From assembly GCF_003001935.1 (NCBI RefSeq), contig NZ_PVNG01000013.1, positions 186,001-250,000 on the forward strand: a stretch of 64,000 nt of DNA, written 5' to 3'. The stretch is from Nonomuraea fuscirosea (lineage in GTDB: Bacteria; Actinomycetota; Actinomycetes; Streptosporangiales; Streptosporangiaceae). A program made the translations under genes and the position numbers. Below are positions 33,041 through 42,085 of this stretch, in pieces; the first letter of the stretch is position 1, and each line of letters opens with the position of its first letter. Below the pieces are notes generated by a model, which was not told where the DNA came from, did not search any database, and saw only the letters and a list, made by a program, of their open reading frames with translations.

Positions 33041-34872
33041 CGGGTCACCTCCAGGTCGTCGTAGGTCTCGTGCAGGACGGCCAGCGCGTCGCAACCGGCG
33101 TGGAGGTTGGCGTCCACGCCCTCGTAGTGTCCCTTCCCCGCCAGCCACACCTTTCTCGCTCCCGCCTTGCGCAGGGCGGCGGCCACGGCGGCGGCGTGCT
33201 GGGCGTAGAGCTTGTCGCTCGAACAGAGGCAGGCCACCGACGCGCCGCTGACGGCGAAGGCGGTGGCGATCTGCTCGGGGTCGGTGCCCTGGCCGGAGGT
33301 CTCGGTGGCCAGGCCGCCCGCCTGGAACAGGTTGGCCGCGAACGCGGCGCGGGCGGTGTGGGCGGACAGGGGGCCGATGGTGGCCAGGAACACCTTGGGG
33401 CGCTCGGGCAGGGCGTCGGCCAGGTCGCGCAGCCGTTCGAACGGCTCGGCGTACCGGATCACCGGAAGGCCGTCGCGACCTGCGAGCGGCCCGCCGCCCT
33501 CCCTCAGCCGGGCGCCTTCCTCGGGCGCGCCGCCCTGGGGCGCGCCGCCCTGGGGCGCGCCGCTTTCCGATGGCGGGCCTTCTGGTGAGGCCGGGCGGCG
33601 GAGCGGGCGTTCGTGCAGGTCGGGGAACTCGCTCACCCCCGTGATCGGGAAGCGCCGGTGCGCGATGTCGTCCGCGCGGCGCTCCCGGGTGGCGGCGATC
33701 CGGCCGGCCACCAGGTCACCGGCCGCGGCGATCCCGCCGGCCGCCTCGATCTCCTGGAAGAACGTCCAGGCCGCCTCGGCGAGGTCGGCGGTGCGGCGCT
33801 CGACGTACCAGGAGCCGCCGGCGGGATCGAGCACCCGCCCCAGCCCCGACTCCTCCAGCAGCAGCGACTGCGTGTTGCGGGCGATCCGCCGGGAGAAGGC
33901 GTCGGGCAGCCCGAGGCAGGCGTCGAACGGCCGCACGGTGACCGCCTGCGCCCCGCCCACGCCGGCGGCGAAGCAGGCCAGGGTCGTCCGCAGCAGGTTC
34001 ACCCACGGGTCGCGCGCGGTCATCATGGCCGCGCTGGTGACGGCGTGCTGCCGCTGGCCACCGGCCTCGGGCGCGCCGCAGACCTCGGCGACCCTGGCCC
34101 ACAGGCGGCGGGCCGCGCGCAGCTTGGCGATGGTGGCGAACTGGTCGGCGGTGGCGGCGTAGCGGAAGTCGATCTGCCCGAGCGCCTGCCCGGCGGACAG
34201 GCCGCCGCCGGTGAGCGCCCGCAACTCGGCGACGCCCGCCGCGATCGAGCAGGCCAGCTCCTCGGCGTCGCTGCCGCCGGCGTCGTGGTAGGGCGTGGCG
34301 TCCACGGTGACGGCCCGCAGCCCGGGGAACCCGGCGGCGCAGCGCCGCGCCAGCTCGATCCCGGCGGGGCCGCGCGCGGCGGAGGCGCCCAGGTTGCCGC
34401 TGGGCGTGACGTCCCGGGCGGCGGCCAGCTCGAACAGGGCCTCGGCGGCCTCCGCCGTCAGCTCGCCCGCCTCCAGGACGACCGGGGCGAGGTCGAGGTA
34501 GACGTCCTGCAGCACCGTGCCAAGCTCGCCCACCGGGATCGCGTCCGGGCCGACGACCAGCCAGAGCGAGGTGACGCCGTTCTCCAGGTCCGCCAGCACG
34601 GCCTCGGGGTCGGCCACGGCGTGCCGCTGCCGGACGTCCCAGCCGGCGGCGGTCGCGGAACCGCGTACGTAGGGGGTCGCGCCGGGCACCCCCGGGGCGC
34701 CCGGCAGGTCGTCCGCGTCGTACAGCGGCGCGACCGTGATCCCGTCGTACGTCGTCCTGGACAGCACCTCCTCCGGCGCGCCGGCCTCGGCCCCCGACTT
34801 GCGCAGGACCTCGGCCGCCAGCGCGCGCCAGTCGTCCCGCGAGATGGACGCGAATCCCGCTGCCAGTTCCAT
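33037..34872 (-). CDS. mutA: Methylmalonyl-CoA mutase small subunit
   Basis: A 611-residue catalytically inactive partner of MutB. The barrel shows SRTTYDGITVAPLYDADDLP and the conserved RIARNTQSLLLEESGLGRVLDPAGGSWYVE. The C-terminal domain lacks the DxHxxG cobalamin motif, as expected for MutA. Between the two lies an extended low-complexity linker (GAPQGGAPQGGAPEEGA; DNA unit GCGCCGCCCTGGGGC repeated near 33530), larger than usual. I start at ATG 34872: a -35 GAGTAA/TTACTC and -10 TACTAT with 18 bp spacing place the transcript start at the ATG, so it is leaderless. An earlier ATG would lie within the promoter. Confidence 0.93.
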   Translation of the reverse strand: MELAAGFASISRDDWRALAAEVLRKSGAEAGAPEEVLSRTTYDGITVAPLYDADDLPGAPGVPGATPYVRGSATAAGWDVRQRHAVADPEAVLADLENGVTSLWLVVGPDAIPVGELGTVLQDVYLDLAPVVLEAGELTAEAAEALFELAAARDVTPSGNLGASAARGPAGIELARRCAAGFPGLRAVTVDATPYHDAGGSDAEELACSIAAGVAELRALTGGGLSAGQALGQIDFRYAATADQFATIAKLRAARRLWARVAEVCGAPEAGGQRQHAVTSAAMMTARDPWVNLLRTTLACFAAGVGGAQAVTVRPFDACLGLPDAFSRRIARNTQSLLLEESGLGRVLDPAGGSWYVERRTADLAEAAWTFFQEIEAAGGIAAAGDLVAGRIAATRERRADDIAHRRFPITGVSEFPDLHERPLRRPASPEGPPSESGAPQGGAPQGGAPEEGARLREGGGPLAGRDGLPVIRYAEPFERLRDLADALPERPKVFLATIGPLSAHTARAAFAANLFQAGGLATETSGQGTDPEQIATAFAVSGASVACLCSSDKLYAQHAAAVAAALRKAGARKVWLAGKGHYEGVDANLHAGCDALAVLHETYDDLEVTR

Positions 34873-34879
34873 GATTCGG

Positions 34880-34909
34880 ATAGTAGGCGGAATGCCGGAA
34901 TAGGAGTAA
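34880..34909 (-). promoter_or_regulatory. Promoter of the leaderless mutA-mutB operon
   Basis: On the minus strand, TTACTC (34909-34904), 18 bp and TACTAT (34885-34880). The ATG follows the -10 by seven bases. The -35 box is weak, but the -10 is good. Confidence 0.45.
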
Positions 34910-34962
34910 TCCCGGGCCACCCCCTGTGTTCCAGGTCACCCGCGCCTCGGACGACCGGTGGC

Positions 34963-35721
34963 TCAGGGGGCCGGCGCCTCCCACGTCAGCCGCCACGTGA
35001 CCGGCCCCACGACCCCGTCGTCGTCGATGCCCTGGCTGCGCTGAAAACGACGGCACACGTCACGGGACTCGGCCCCGTACGCGCCGTCCACCTCAAGCTC
35101 CCAGCCCCGCCGCAGCATCTGCTCCTGCCAGGTGCGCACGTCCTGCCCGCGCGTCACCGGCGGGTAGGTCAGCAGCCGGCCGGGGAACGGAGGCGCGGAA
35201 GGCCCGCTCTGCCCTGGGCGTGGGGCGCCGCGCCTGACCCAGGCGTAGAGGGGCTCGCCCGGGCAGTCGGTGGCATAGCCGTCGCGGTGTCCCTTGATCT
35301 CCCTGCCCGCGCGGCCGCGGTCGCGTACGTGCTGGATCGCGTCCAGGACGGCGTGCAGGATCCCGTCGGGCGGCTGGACGAGACCGGCGTTGCCGACCAG
35401 GCCCAGCACGGCGTAGTGGCCGGCGTTGAGCCCTGGGCCGTTCGCGGCCGGCAGGTGGTGCAGGCCGCGTCCCTCGAAGACCTTGCGGTGCGGGCAGGCC
35501 ACGAAGGAGTAGCCGATGTCGATCCAGCCGTTGCCGTCCATGTGGGAGCCCTGGATCGACCGCACCAGGGCGACGCAGCGGGCGTGGTCGGAGACGATGT
35601 CCGGATCGACCCTTCCACCCGTGTAGTGAACCTTGACCCCTTTGGTGGAGTCGAGCTGTGTGTAGTCGCCGCGCGGAGCGCGTGCGTTCCAATCGCGCCG
35701 TAACACCAGGTCGATGGCCAC
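34963..35721 (-). CDS. PGRP-type N-acetylmuramoyl-L-alanine amidase with peptidoglycan-binding domain
   Basis: A 252-residue protein. Residues ~1-165 are an Amidase_2/PGRP domain: VKVHYTGG has the first zinc His, IGYSFVACPHRKVFEGRG the core, and KGHRDGYATDCPGEPLYAW the second His and the conserved C of the family. Residues ~185-250 form a PG_binding_1 domain (VRTWQEQMLRRGW...DDDGVVGPVTW). No signal peptide is seen, as is common for these actinobacterial proteins. It would cut the amide between MurNAc and the peptide stem. The ATG 35721 has a weak upstream ribosome site. Confidence 0.85.
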   Translation of the reverse strand: MAIDLVLRRDWNARAPRGDYTQLDSTKGVKVHYTGGRVDPDIVSDHARCVALVRSIQGSHMDGNGWIDIGYSFVACPHRKVFEGRGLHHLPAANGPGLNAGHYAVLGLVGNAGLVQPPDGILHAVLDAIQHVRDRGRAGREIKGHRDGYATDCPGEPLYAWVRRGAPRPGQSGPSAPPFPGRLLTYPPVTRGQDVRTWQEQMLRRGWELEVDGAYGAESRDVCRRFQRSQGIDDDGVVGPVTWRLTWEAPAP

Positions 35722-35803
35722 GGTGATCTCCGAAGGGTCGCTGCCGGGACCACTGAGCGTAACGTGGCGGGCGCGGACAGGTCCTGGAGATCGGCGATTT
35801 CGT

Positions 35804-36742
35804 CTAGGGCCTGATGACCCGCCGGTCCGTGACGATCGCGCTGATCAGGTCGTGCGGCGTCACGTCGAACGCCGGGTTCAGCGCCCGCGTGCCCTCGGGC
35901 GCCACCCGGACGCCCCTGACGGACACGATCTCGTCTGCGCCGCGGTCCTCGATCTCGATCTGGTCGCCGGTGGGGGTGTTCGCGTCGATGGTGGACTCGG
36001 GCGCGACCACGATGAACGGCACGCCGGCCCGTTCCGCGCCGAGGGCGAGCGCGTACGAGCCGATCTTGTTGGCGGTGTCGCCGTTGGCGGCGATCCGGTC
36101 GGCGCCGATGAGCACCGCGTCGACCTCGCCCCTGGCCAGCAGGTACGGCCCCGCGGAGTCGGCGATGAGCCGGTGCGGCGCCCCCATCCTGGCCAGCTCC
36201 CAGGTCGTCAGCCTGGCTCCCTGCAGCAGCGGCCGGGTCTCCAGGGCGAGCACCTCGGCCAGCCGCCCGCGTTCGTGCAGCGTCTGGACCACGCCGAGTG
36301 CGGTGCCGCGTTCGACGGCGGCCAGGCCGCCGGTGTTGCACACGGTCATGACGCGCAGCCGGTCGCCTTCGAGCAGGTCGGCGCCGCGCTCGCCCATGGC
36401 CACGCAGGCGGCGAGGTCGTCGTCGCGCACGCGCAGCGCGGCGGCGAGCACCGCCTCGCTGCCCTCGTCCAGGTGGGCGGCGGCCTGGTCGACGCCCCAG
36501 GCGAGGTTGACCGCGGTGGGCCGGGCGGCGCGCAGCTCGGCCAGCAGGACCGGGTCGCCGTCGGCCAGCACCACGCCGAGCGCCCCGGCCACGCCGAGCG
36601 CGGGGGCGCCGCGCACGGCCAGCCGCTTGATGGCGGCGACGAGCTCGGCGACGGTGCTGATGCGCAGCATCACGCACTTGTCGGGGAGCAGGGTCTGGTC
36701 CACGAGCTCGACGGCCCCGTCGACCCAGTCGATGGTCCTCAC
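35804..36742 (-). CDS. mtnA: S-methyl-5-thioribose-1-phosphate isomerase MtnA
   Basis: A 312-residue eIF2B-fold isomerase converting MTR-1-P to methylthioribulose-1-P in methionine salvage. Conserved points: RTIDWVDGAVELVDQTLLPD at the start, IKRLAVRGAPALGVAGALG, the catalytic cysteine in MTVCNTGGLA, IGADRIAANGDTANKIGSYA with the catalytic Asp, and NPAFDVTPHDLISAIVTD near the end. The GTG at 36742 follows a -10-like TAGCGT by seven bases, so it is probably leaderless. No other mtn genes are nearby, so the rest of the pathway lies elsewhere. Confidence 0.95.
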   Translation of the reverse strand: MRTIDWVDGAVELVDQTLLPDKCVMLRISTVAELVAAIKRLAVRGAPALGVAGALGVVLADGDPVLLAELRAARPTAVNLAWGVDQAAAHLDEGSEAVLAAALRVRDDDLAACVAMGERGADLLEGDRLRVMTVCNTGGLAAVERGTALGVVQTLHERGRLAEVLALETRPLLQGARLTTWELARMGAPHRLIADSAGPYLLARGEVDAVLIGADRIAANGDTANKIGSYALALGAERAGVPFIVVAPESTIDANTPTGDQIEIEDRGADEIVSVRGVRVAPEGTRALNPAFDVTPHDLISAIVTDRRVIRP

Positions 36743-36774
36743 AGCAGGAACGCTAACCCACCCGGCGCCCGGGC

Positions 36775-38640
36775 TCAGCGCTCGGCCAGGACGATCACGG
36801 AATCCTGCTCCGCCAGGACGATGGGCCGCGTCTTGTCCGGGTTCAGCACGATGCCGTAGTGGGGCGGATCGTTCCTGGTCGCGGCGTCGCGGTAGCCGAT
36901 GGCGGTCTCGCCCCTGCGCCGCGCCGCCTCCACGACGGTGGAGAACGTCACCTCCGAGCCCGGCGTGACGTAGTCGCCGGCGGGCCGCGGGTAGATCTCC
37001 GAGCCGCGCGAGTCGAAGAGGTAGCCGAAGACGTCGGCCAGGTGCCGGTTCTCGGCGAGCTGGGCCAGCAGCAGGCCGATCACGGTGTCGCTGATCACGA
37101 TGTCGTCGGCCTCGGTCACCTCGGCCAGGGCGCGGTTGCTCTCGTCGTGCATCTCGCTGACGATCGAGTAGTGCTCGCCGAGCGTGCTCTGCATGTCGCG
37201 CAGCTGCAGCAGCGTCATGAGGGTGCGCGTGTCGGAGTGGTGGGCGTCGAAGCGGTCGTCGGATAACACGATGACGTGCTGGAAGAGGCCGACGCCGAGC
37301 GACTCTAGGGCGAACCTGTCGGTGGTGTCGCAGTCCTTGACGTTCACCGTGAGGTTGCGCAGCCCGGCCAGGTTCGTGCCCGCCTTGGGATGGTCGGCGG
37401 CGATCTCCAGGACCGATCCCGGGGCGACGTAGCCGTCGAGGTAGCGCACGATCTGCTCGGCGCGGCCGTTCCAGTTGAGCAGGAGCGTGCGCTCGGTCGC
37501 GGTGGGCGTCGCCGGGGCCTCGGCGATGACGGACTCGTCGATGCTGGGCTTGCCGGCGGCCAGGCGCACGTGGGAGTCGTCGTGCGCGATGACGACGACC
37601 TGGTCGTCGACGTTGATCACGGTGTCGCCCGGCGGGTTCAGCACGACGCCGGTCGGCCGGCGCAGGCCGATGACGGAGGCCGTCTGGTACGCGTGCAGCG
37701 CGTCCCCGTACGTGACCCCCACGAGCTTCTTGGGGGTGCGCAGGTAGATCTCTCCGCCGTCGAAGTTGAGCAGGTCCATGCAGACGACGGACATGCCCGA
37801 CTGGCGCGAGGACTGCACGATGAGCCGCGAGGCGGTGTCGTCGGAGTCGACCAGATGCACGTCCGGCCCGCCGGCCAGGCGGGCGGCGGCGGCGTTGCGG
37901 CTGGAGGTGAGCCCGGCCACGACCGGCGGGTGGATGCCGTCGCGCTTGGCGAGGGCGAGCAGGATCTTGATGACATGGGCGTCGGGGTCGTCGCCCTCGG
38001 GCGAGAGCACCACGACGGAACGGGCCGCGGCCAGGTTCATCAGGTCGAGGTCGCGCGGCTCCGTCGGCCTGCCCGTACGGCACACCAGGCGGGTCCTGCC
38101 GAGGTCGCCGACGTGCTCGCGGATGTCCTCCTCCATGGCGAGCTTGTCACGGTCCGCCAGCACGGCGATGACCGAGCCCTTCTGGCTGGCCTGGGCCTTG
38201 ACCAGCTCGGTCACGATGGTGAACATCTGGTCCGACCACCCGAGCACCACCGTGTGGCCGGACTCCACGATCCGCGAGCGCCCCCTGCGCAGGCGGTCCA
38301 CCTTCTGCTTGAGCCCGTTCGACAGCAGGCCGACGAGCATGCTCACGATGAAGAGCCCGCCCAGCGAGCCGGCGAACATCACCGCCATGTACCCGAGCGA
38401 GCCCTTGTCGCTGGCCACCCGGCTCGGGGTGAGCGCGTGCATGAGAGCGATCCAGAGCACTTCGCCGGCGTGGGACACGCCGTCCGGCTCATTGGGCGCA
38501 AGCCACAGGGTGAACGCCGTCACCAGCACGATCAGACCCACCGAGACGACCGCGAGCCAGCCGATCAGCGAGGCCGTGCCCTTGGACATGGTGTTGTCGA
38601 ACCAGTAACGCGCCCGTTCACGGAACGTGACCTTGGACAC
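36775..38640 (-). CDS. CASTOR/POLLUX-like ion channel with RCK-type domains
   Basis: A 621-residue membrane protein. Transmembrane helices near residues 25-48 and 78-106 flank a short pore-like segment (EVLWIALMHALTPSRVASD). Behind them, VVLGWSDQMFTIVTELVKAQ begins a TrkA-N/RCK-like Rossmann domain, and a second such domain (LLLNWNGRAEQIVRYLDGYV) follows near residue 390. This arrangement is that of actinobacterial relatives of the plant CASTOR/POLLUX nuclear ion channels. It probably conducts cations under control of a nucleotide or ion bound to the RCK domains. The start is at the first ATG. It is divergent from kinase 2, whose promoter lies in the 95-bp gap. Confidence 0.85.
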   Translation of the reverse strand: MSKVTFRERARYWFDNTMSKGTASLIGWLAVVSVGLIVLVTAFTLWLAPNEPDGVSHAGEVLWIALMHALTPSRVASDKGSLGYMAVMFAGSLGGLFIVSMLVGLLSNGLKQKVDRLRRGRSRIVESGHTVVLGWSDQMFTIVTELVKAQASQKGSVIAVLADRDKLAMEEDIREHVGDLGRTRLVCRTGRPTEPRDLDLMNLAAARSVVVLSPEGDDPDAHVIKILLALAKRDGIHPPVVAGLTSSRNAAAARLAGGPDVHLVDSDDTASRLIVQSSRQSGMSVVCMDLLNFDGGEIYLRTPKKLVGVTYGDALHAYQTASVIGLRRPTGVVLNPPGDTVINVDDQVVVIAHDDSHVRLAAGKPSIDESVIAEAPATPTATERTLLLNWNGRAEQIVRYLDGYVAPGSVLEIAADHPKAGTNLAGLRNLTVNVKDCDTTDRFALESLGVGLFQHVIVLSDDRFDAHHSDTRTLMTLLQLRDMQSTLGEHYSIVSEMHDESNRALAEVTEADDIVISDTVIGLLLAQLAENRHLADVFGYLFDSRGSEIYPRPAGDYVTPGSEVTFSTVVEAARRRGETAIGYRDAATRNDPPHYGIVLNPDKTRPIVLAEQDSVIVLAER

Positions 38641-38735
38641 TTCCCCGATACCTCCGCGTAAGGAGTGATTTCACCCGACGACACAAGGTACCGGTGGATC
38701 TTTCCTTCCGCATGACGACAGGTAACGTATCGGCC

Positions 38736-40460
38736 ATGGCGCAGCCCCTCACCCCCGACGATCCGGCGTCACTGGGCGGGTTCCGCCTGTCCGGGCGCCT
38801 CGGCGAAGGCGGGCAGGGCGTGGTCTACCTCGCCCATTCCGGCGACGGCGAACCGGTCGCGATCAAGCTGCTCAACACCGGTGACCGAGAGACACGGGCC
38901 CGCCTGGCGCGCGAGCTCGACGCCCTGGAGGGCGTCGCCTCGTTCTGCACGGCGCGCGTGCTCGACGTCTCGACCGACGGGCCGCGGCCTTTCGTGGTCA
39001 GCGAATACGTCGACGGCCCCTCGCTGGCCGACCGGGTGCGGGAACGCGGCCCGCTGCGCGGCGGCGACCTCGAACGGCTCGTCGTCGGCACGGCCACCGC
39101 GCTCGCCGCCATCCACGCGGCCGGGATCGTGCACCGCGACTTCAAGCCGGCCAACGTGCTGCTGGGGCCCGACGGGCCGCGCGTGGTCGACTTCGGCATC
39201 GCCAGGGCCGAGGGCGCGGCCACCATGACGTCCGGGCTGATCGGCACGCCCGCCTACCTGGCGCCCGAGCAGATCTCCGGCGTGCCCGCCTCGCCCGCCT
39301 CCGACGTGTTCGCGTGGGCGACGTCGATGGTGTACGCGGCGTCGGGGACGAGCCCGTTCGGCGCCGACACCGTACCGGCCGTGTTACATCGGGTGCTGCA
39401 CGCCGAGCCGGACCTGTCGCCGCTGCCGGCGCGGCTGCGGGAGGTGATCGGGTCGTGCCTGGCCAAGGATCCGGCGCTGCGGCCTTCCGCACGGGACCTG
39501 ATGATGTCCCTGGTCGGCCCCGGCACCGTCGCTCCCGGCACCGTCGCTCCCGGCACCGTCGCTCCCGGCATCGTTACCCCTGGCACCGCGGTCGGCCCCG
39601 GCTCCGTTCAAGGTCATCCGCATCATCCGGGTCCTCCGCCCGCCGCGTTCCAGGGACAGAGGACGGGACTTCGGGACGGCGGACCTACCGGTCCGCGTGG
39701 CGGAGGACCTACCGGTACTGGTCCACAGGACGGAGGGCCGACCGGTCCGCAGGGCGGAGGACCTACTGGTACTGGTCCACGGGACGGAGGGCCGGCCGGT
39801 CCGCGGTCCCCGGCGGAGACCACGGCGGGCACCTCGCGCCGACCTCCTGGGCGCAACGTGCTGATCGGAGTGGTGGTGGCGGTGATCGCCCTGGGCGTGG
39901 CCGGCGGCACCGTCCTCATGCTGAACCCTTCGTCCGGCACGAGAGCGGAACGCACGCCGCCGGCCACCTCCACCACCGACACCTCCCCCTCTCCTGCGGA
40001 CTCCCGGACGACGACGGAGGAGGAGACGACCCCGGAGCCCACTCCCAGTGAGACGGCGAGTCCGACGGCCAGTGACACGCCGACGGATTCAGGCGAGAGC
40101 GAAACGCCCACGGCCGACCCCGACCTGAAGATCCCCGCCGCCTTCGAGGGCGACTGGCGCGGGCACACCACCAGCACCAACCCGATGAGCCCCGGCGGCG
40201 CCGACAACGAGGTGGACCTGCGGGAGGGCGAATCCACCGCGGGATGGGCGGAGAAGGGGGCGAGCGCCGACTGCAAGGGCACCATCACGCTGACCAAGGT
40301 GGAGCAGACCCGTCTCACCTTCTCCCTGGGCGCGAACGAGGGCGGCTGCGTCCCCGGGACGATCACCTTGGATCGGGACGGAGACGCCCTCACCTATACC
40401 TGGCGCGACGTGCCGGGCCTCGGATTGGTGACCCAGACGGGTAAGCTCGAGAAGAACTGA
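38736..40460 (+). CDS. Transmembrane serine/threonine protein kinase (kinase 2)
   Basis: A 574-residue Hanks-type kinase with a complete catalytic core: GRLGEGGQGVVYLA, lysine in PVAIKLL, VHRDFKPANVLLGPDG, DFGIA and GTPAYLAPEQ. After the kinase domain come two Pro/Gly repeat tracts: a TVAPG pentapeptide run, then GGPTGPRGG/GTGPQDGG units. A single membrane helix follows near residues 374-396 and then a Thr/Ser/Glu-rich stalk. The extracytoplasmic domain (~100 residues, two Cys, DLKIPAAFEGDWRGHTTS at its start) resembles a lipocalin-like or beta-barrel fold. The ATG follows a -10 TAACGT by seven bases: leaderless. It is upstream of the AAA ATPase gene by 58 bases. Confidence 0.92.
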   Translation: MAQPLTPDDPASLGGFRLSGRLGEGGQGVVYLAHSGDGEPVAIKLLNTGDRETRARLARELDALEGVASFCTARVLDVSTDGPRPFVVSEYVDGPSLADRVRERGPLRGGDLERLVVGTATALAAIHAAGIVHRDFKPANVLLGPDGPRVVDFGIARAEGAATMTSGLIGTPAYLAPEQISGVPASPASDVFAWATSMVYAASGTSPFGADTVPAVLHRVLHAEPDLSPLPARLREVIGSCLAKDPALRPSARDLMMSLVGPGTVAPGTVAPGTVAPGIVTPGTAVGPGSVQGHPHHPGPPPAAFQGQRTGLRDGGPTGPRGGGPTGTGPQDGGPTGPQGGGPTGTGPRDGGPAGPRSPAETTAGTSRRPPGRNVLIGVVVAVIALGVAGGTVLMLNPSSGTRAERTPPATSTTDTSPSPADSRTTTEEETTPEPTPSETASPTASDTPTDSGESETPTADPDLKIPAAFEGDWRGHTTSTNPMSPGGADNEVDLREGESTAGWAEKGASADCKGTITLTKVEQTRLTFSLGANEGGCVPGTITLDRDGDALTYTWRDVPGLGLVTQTGKLEKN

Positions 40461-40518
40461 GCGGTTTCGCAGTCAAAACCCTTCGACATCCGGCGCCGAG
40501 ACGGAGATCATTAACGGT

Positions 40519-41628
40519 ATGTCTGTGATCAGGGAGGTGCCGTTCGCCAGCCCGGACTCCTCCGAGCTTCCGATGAACATCTGGATCGACGACGCCGACT
40601 CCGCCATCGACGTCATCGACGCGCTGGCGCTGTCACCGTTCGCGACCGGCACGCAGCCGTGGTCGCGGCTGGCCAACCTGGAGCGGGTGCGGCCCGACGC
40701 CACGCTGACCCCCGCGGGCGGTCGCGTGCTGCGCACCGCGCGGGTCGAGGACGGCTCCGAATCCCGGCTGATCTGCGGCGACGGCTGGACTCTGCGCGTC
40801 GTACGCCACCGCAACCGCACCGCGACCGTCAGCGTCACGGCGGTCGACGAGGACCTGGCCAAGACCGTGCTGGCGGAGAGCATCGACGGCGCGGAGGAGG
40901 CCGCTCCCGACGTCGACCACATCGAGATGGGCTTCTGGTGGCGCGGCATGCACGGCGGCACCCGGTCGGAGAAGCCGATCACGGCCCAGCCGTGGCCCGA
41001 GATCAGCGCCAACTACTCGGCCAAGGTCCGCCCCGCCCTCGACCGGCTGATGTCGATCACCCCGGCCGACGTCAACGGCCGCCTCATCCTGCTCCACGGG
41101 GAGCCGGGCACCGGCAAGACCACCCTGCTGCGCTCGCTGGCCAAGCAGTGGCGCGACTGGTGCCAGGTCGACTGCGTGCTCGACCCGGAGCGGCTGTTCA
41201 ACGAGCCCGGCTACCTCATGGAGGTGGCCGTCGGCTACGACACCGACGAGGACGCGCAGCGCTGGCGCCTCCTGGTGCTCGAAGACTGCGACGAGCTGAT
41301 CAGCTCGGGTGCCAAGGCACAGGCGGGGCAGGGCCTCTCACGCCTGCTCAACCTGACCGACGGGCTGCTCGGCCAGGGCCGCGACGTCCTCGTGGCGATC
41401 ACCACGAACGAGGACCTGGCCCGCCTCCACCCCGCCGTCGTCCGCCCGGGCCGCTGCCTGGCCCAGATCGAGGTGGGCCCGCTGAGCAAGGAGGAGGCGG
41501 TCACGTGGCTGGGCTCGAAGGAGGGCGTGGGCCCGTCGGGCGCGACCCTGGCGCAGCTGTACGCGCTGCGAGCGGGCCGCGACATCGTCCCGACCCCCGG
41601 CGACGAATCCACCGGCCTCTACCTCTGA
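40519..41628 (+). CDS. AAA ATPase of DUF5925 type
   Basis: A 369-residue ATPase. The N-terminal half (~1-150) is the DUF5925-like region, and residues ~180-330 are an AAA module with Walker A LLHGEPGTGKTTLLRSLA, Walker B LLVLEDCDELIS, sensor 1 VAITTNE and arginine-finger region HPAVVRPGRC. AAA proteins of this class remodel protein complexes, and the partner is unknown. It lies just downstream of kinase 2 on the same strand, so the two may share a transcript. A strong hairpin terminator follows. The start ATG has GGAG 13 bases upstream, which is rather far; a nearby GTG is possible. Confidence 0.82.
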   Translation: MSVIREVPFASPDSSELPMNIWIDDADSAIDVIDALALSPFATGTQPWSRLANLERVRPDATLTPAGGRVLRTARVEDGSESRLICGDGWTLRVVRHRNRTATVSVTAVDEDLAKTVLAESIDGAEEAAPDVDHIEMGFWWRGMHGGTRSEKPITAQPWPEISANYSAKVRPALDRLMSITPADVNGRLILLHGEPGTGKTTLLRSLAKQWRDWCQVDCVLDPERLFNEPGYLMEVAVGYDTDEDAQRWRLLVLEDCDELISSGAKAQAGQGLSRLLNLTDGLLGQGRDVLVAITTNEDLARLHPAVVRPGRCLAQIEVGPLSKEEAVTWLGSKEGVGPSGATLAQLYALRAGRDIVPTPGDESTGLYL

Positions 41629-41653
41629 CCCCCCACCCCGCCTGAACTCCGCT

Positions 41654-41680
41654 TCCCGCGCTCCTACCCAGAGCGCGGGA
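41654..41680. terminator. Bidirectional terminator hairpin
   Basis: TCCCGCGCTC (41654-41663), loop CTACCCA, GAGCGCGGGA (41671-41680): ten perfect pairs between the converging AAA ATPase and DUF6493-like genes, followed by CTCTT. Confidence 0.65.
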
Positions 41681-41973
41681 CTCTTCCAACCGCGGGTCGC
41701 CCGGCTCGACACGATCGGTCCCACCGGACGTCGGGCACCACCCGGCATGACCGGTCTCATCGGATCCCGGACACCACGGCCCCGCACGGCCCCGCACGGC
41801 CGGTGCCCGGCACAGCCCGCGCTCCCGCCGGATCCCGGACGGGCCCACTTGCGCTCCGACGGTCGGCGGCGGATGTCCTTATCGGGGCAGGGGTGCGCTG
41901 GGGCAGACAGACGCCAAGCCGGGCGGGCACCGGGGAGGGCGGGATGAGCGCCAGGCCGGGGTCCGGAGGCGGG
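41681..41973. other. Intergenic gap without a supported gene
   Basis: Nothing recognisable lies between the terminator and the duplicated 3' end of the next gene, apart from a short CCCCGCACGG direct repeat near 41780. Frames here are accidental. Confidence 0.4.
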
Positions 41974-42085
41974 TCAGGTGAGGTAGGTGTGCAGCCGGCG
42001 CGCCTCGCGGTCGAAGTTGTTCGAGAGGCGGGTCAGGTGAGATAGGTGTGCAGCCGACGCGCCTCTCGGACGAAGTTGTTCGAGG
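41974..42085. repeat. Tandem duplication of the DUF6493-like gene 3' end
   Basis: The last 52 bases of the gene, including its stop (42033 onward), recur at 41974-42025 with four mismatches and a period of 59 bp. The downstream copy still encodes NNFDREARRLHTYLT and a stop, against NNFVREARRLHTYLT in the gene. Confidence 0.85.
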
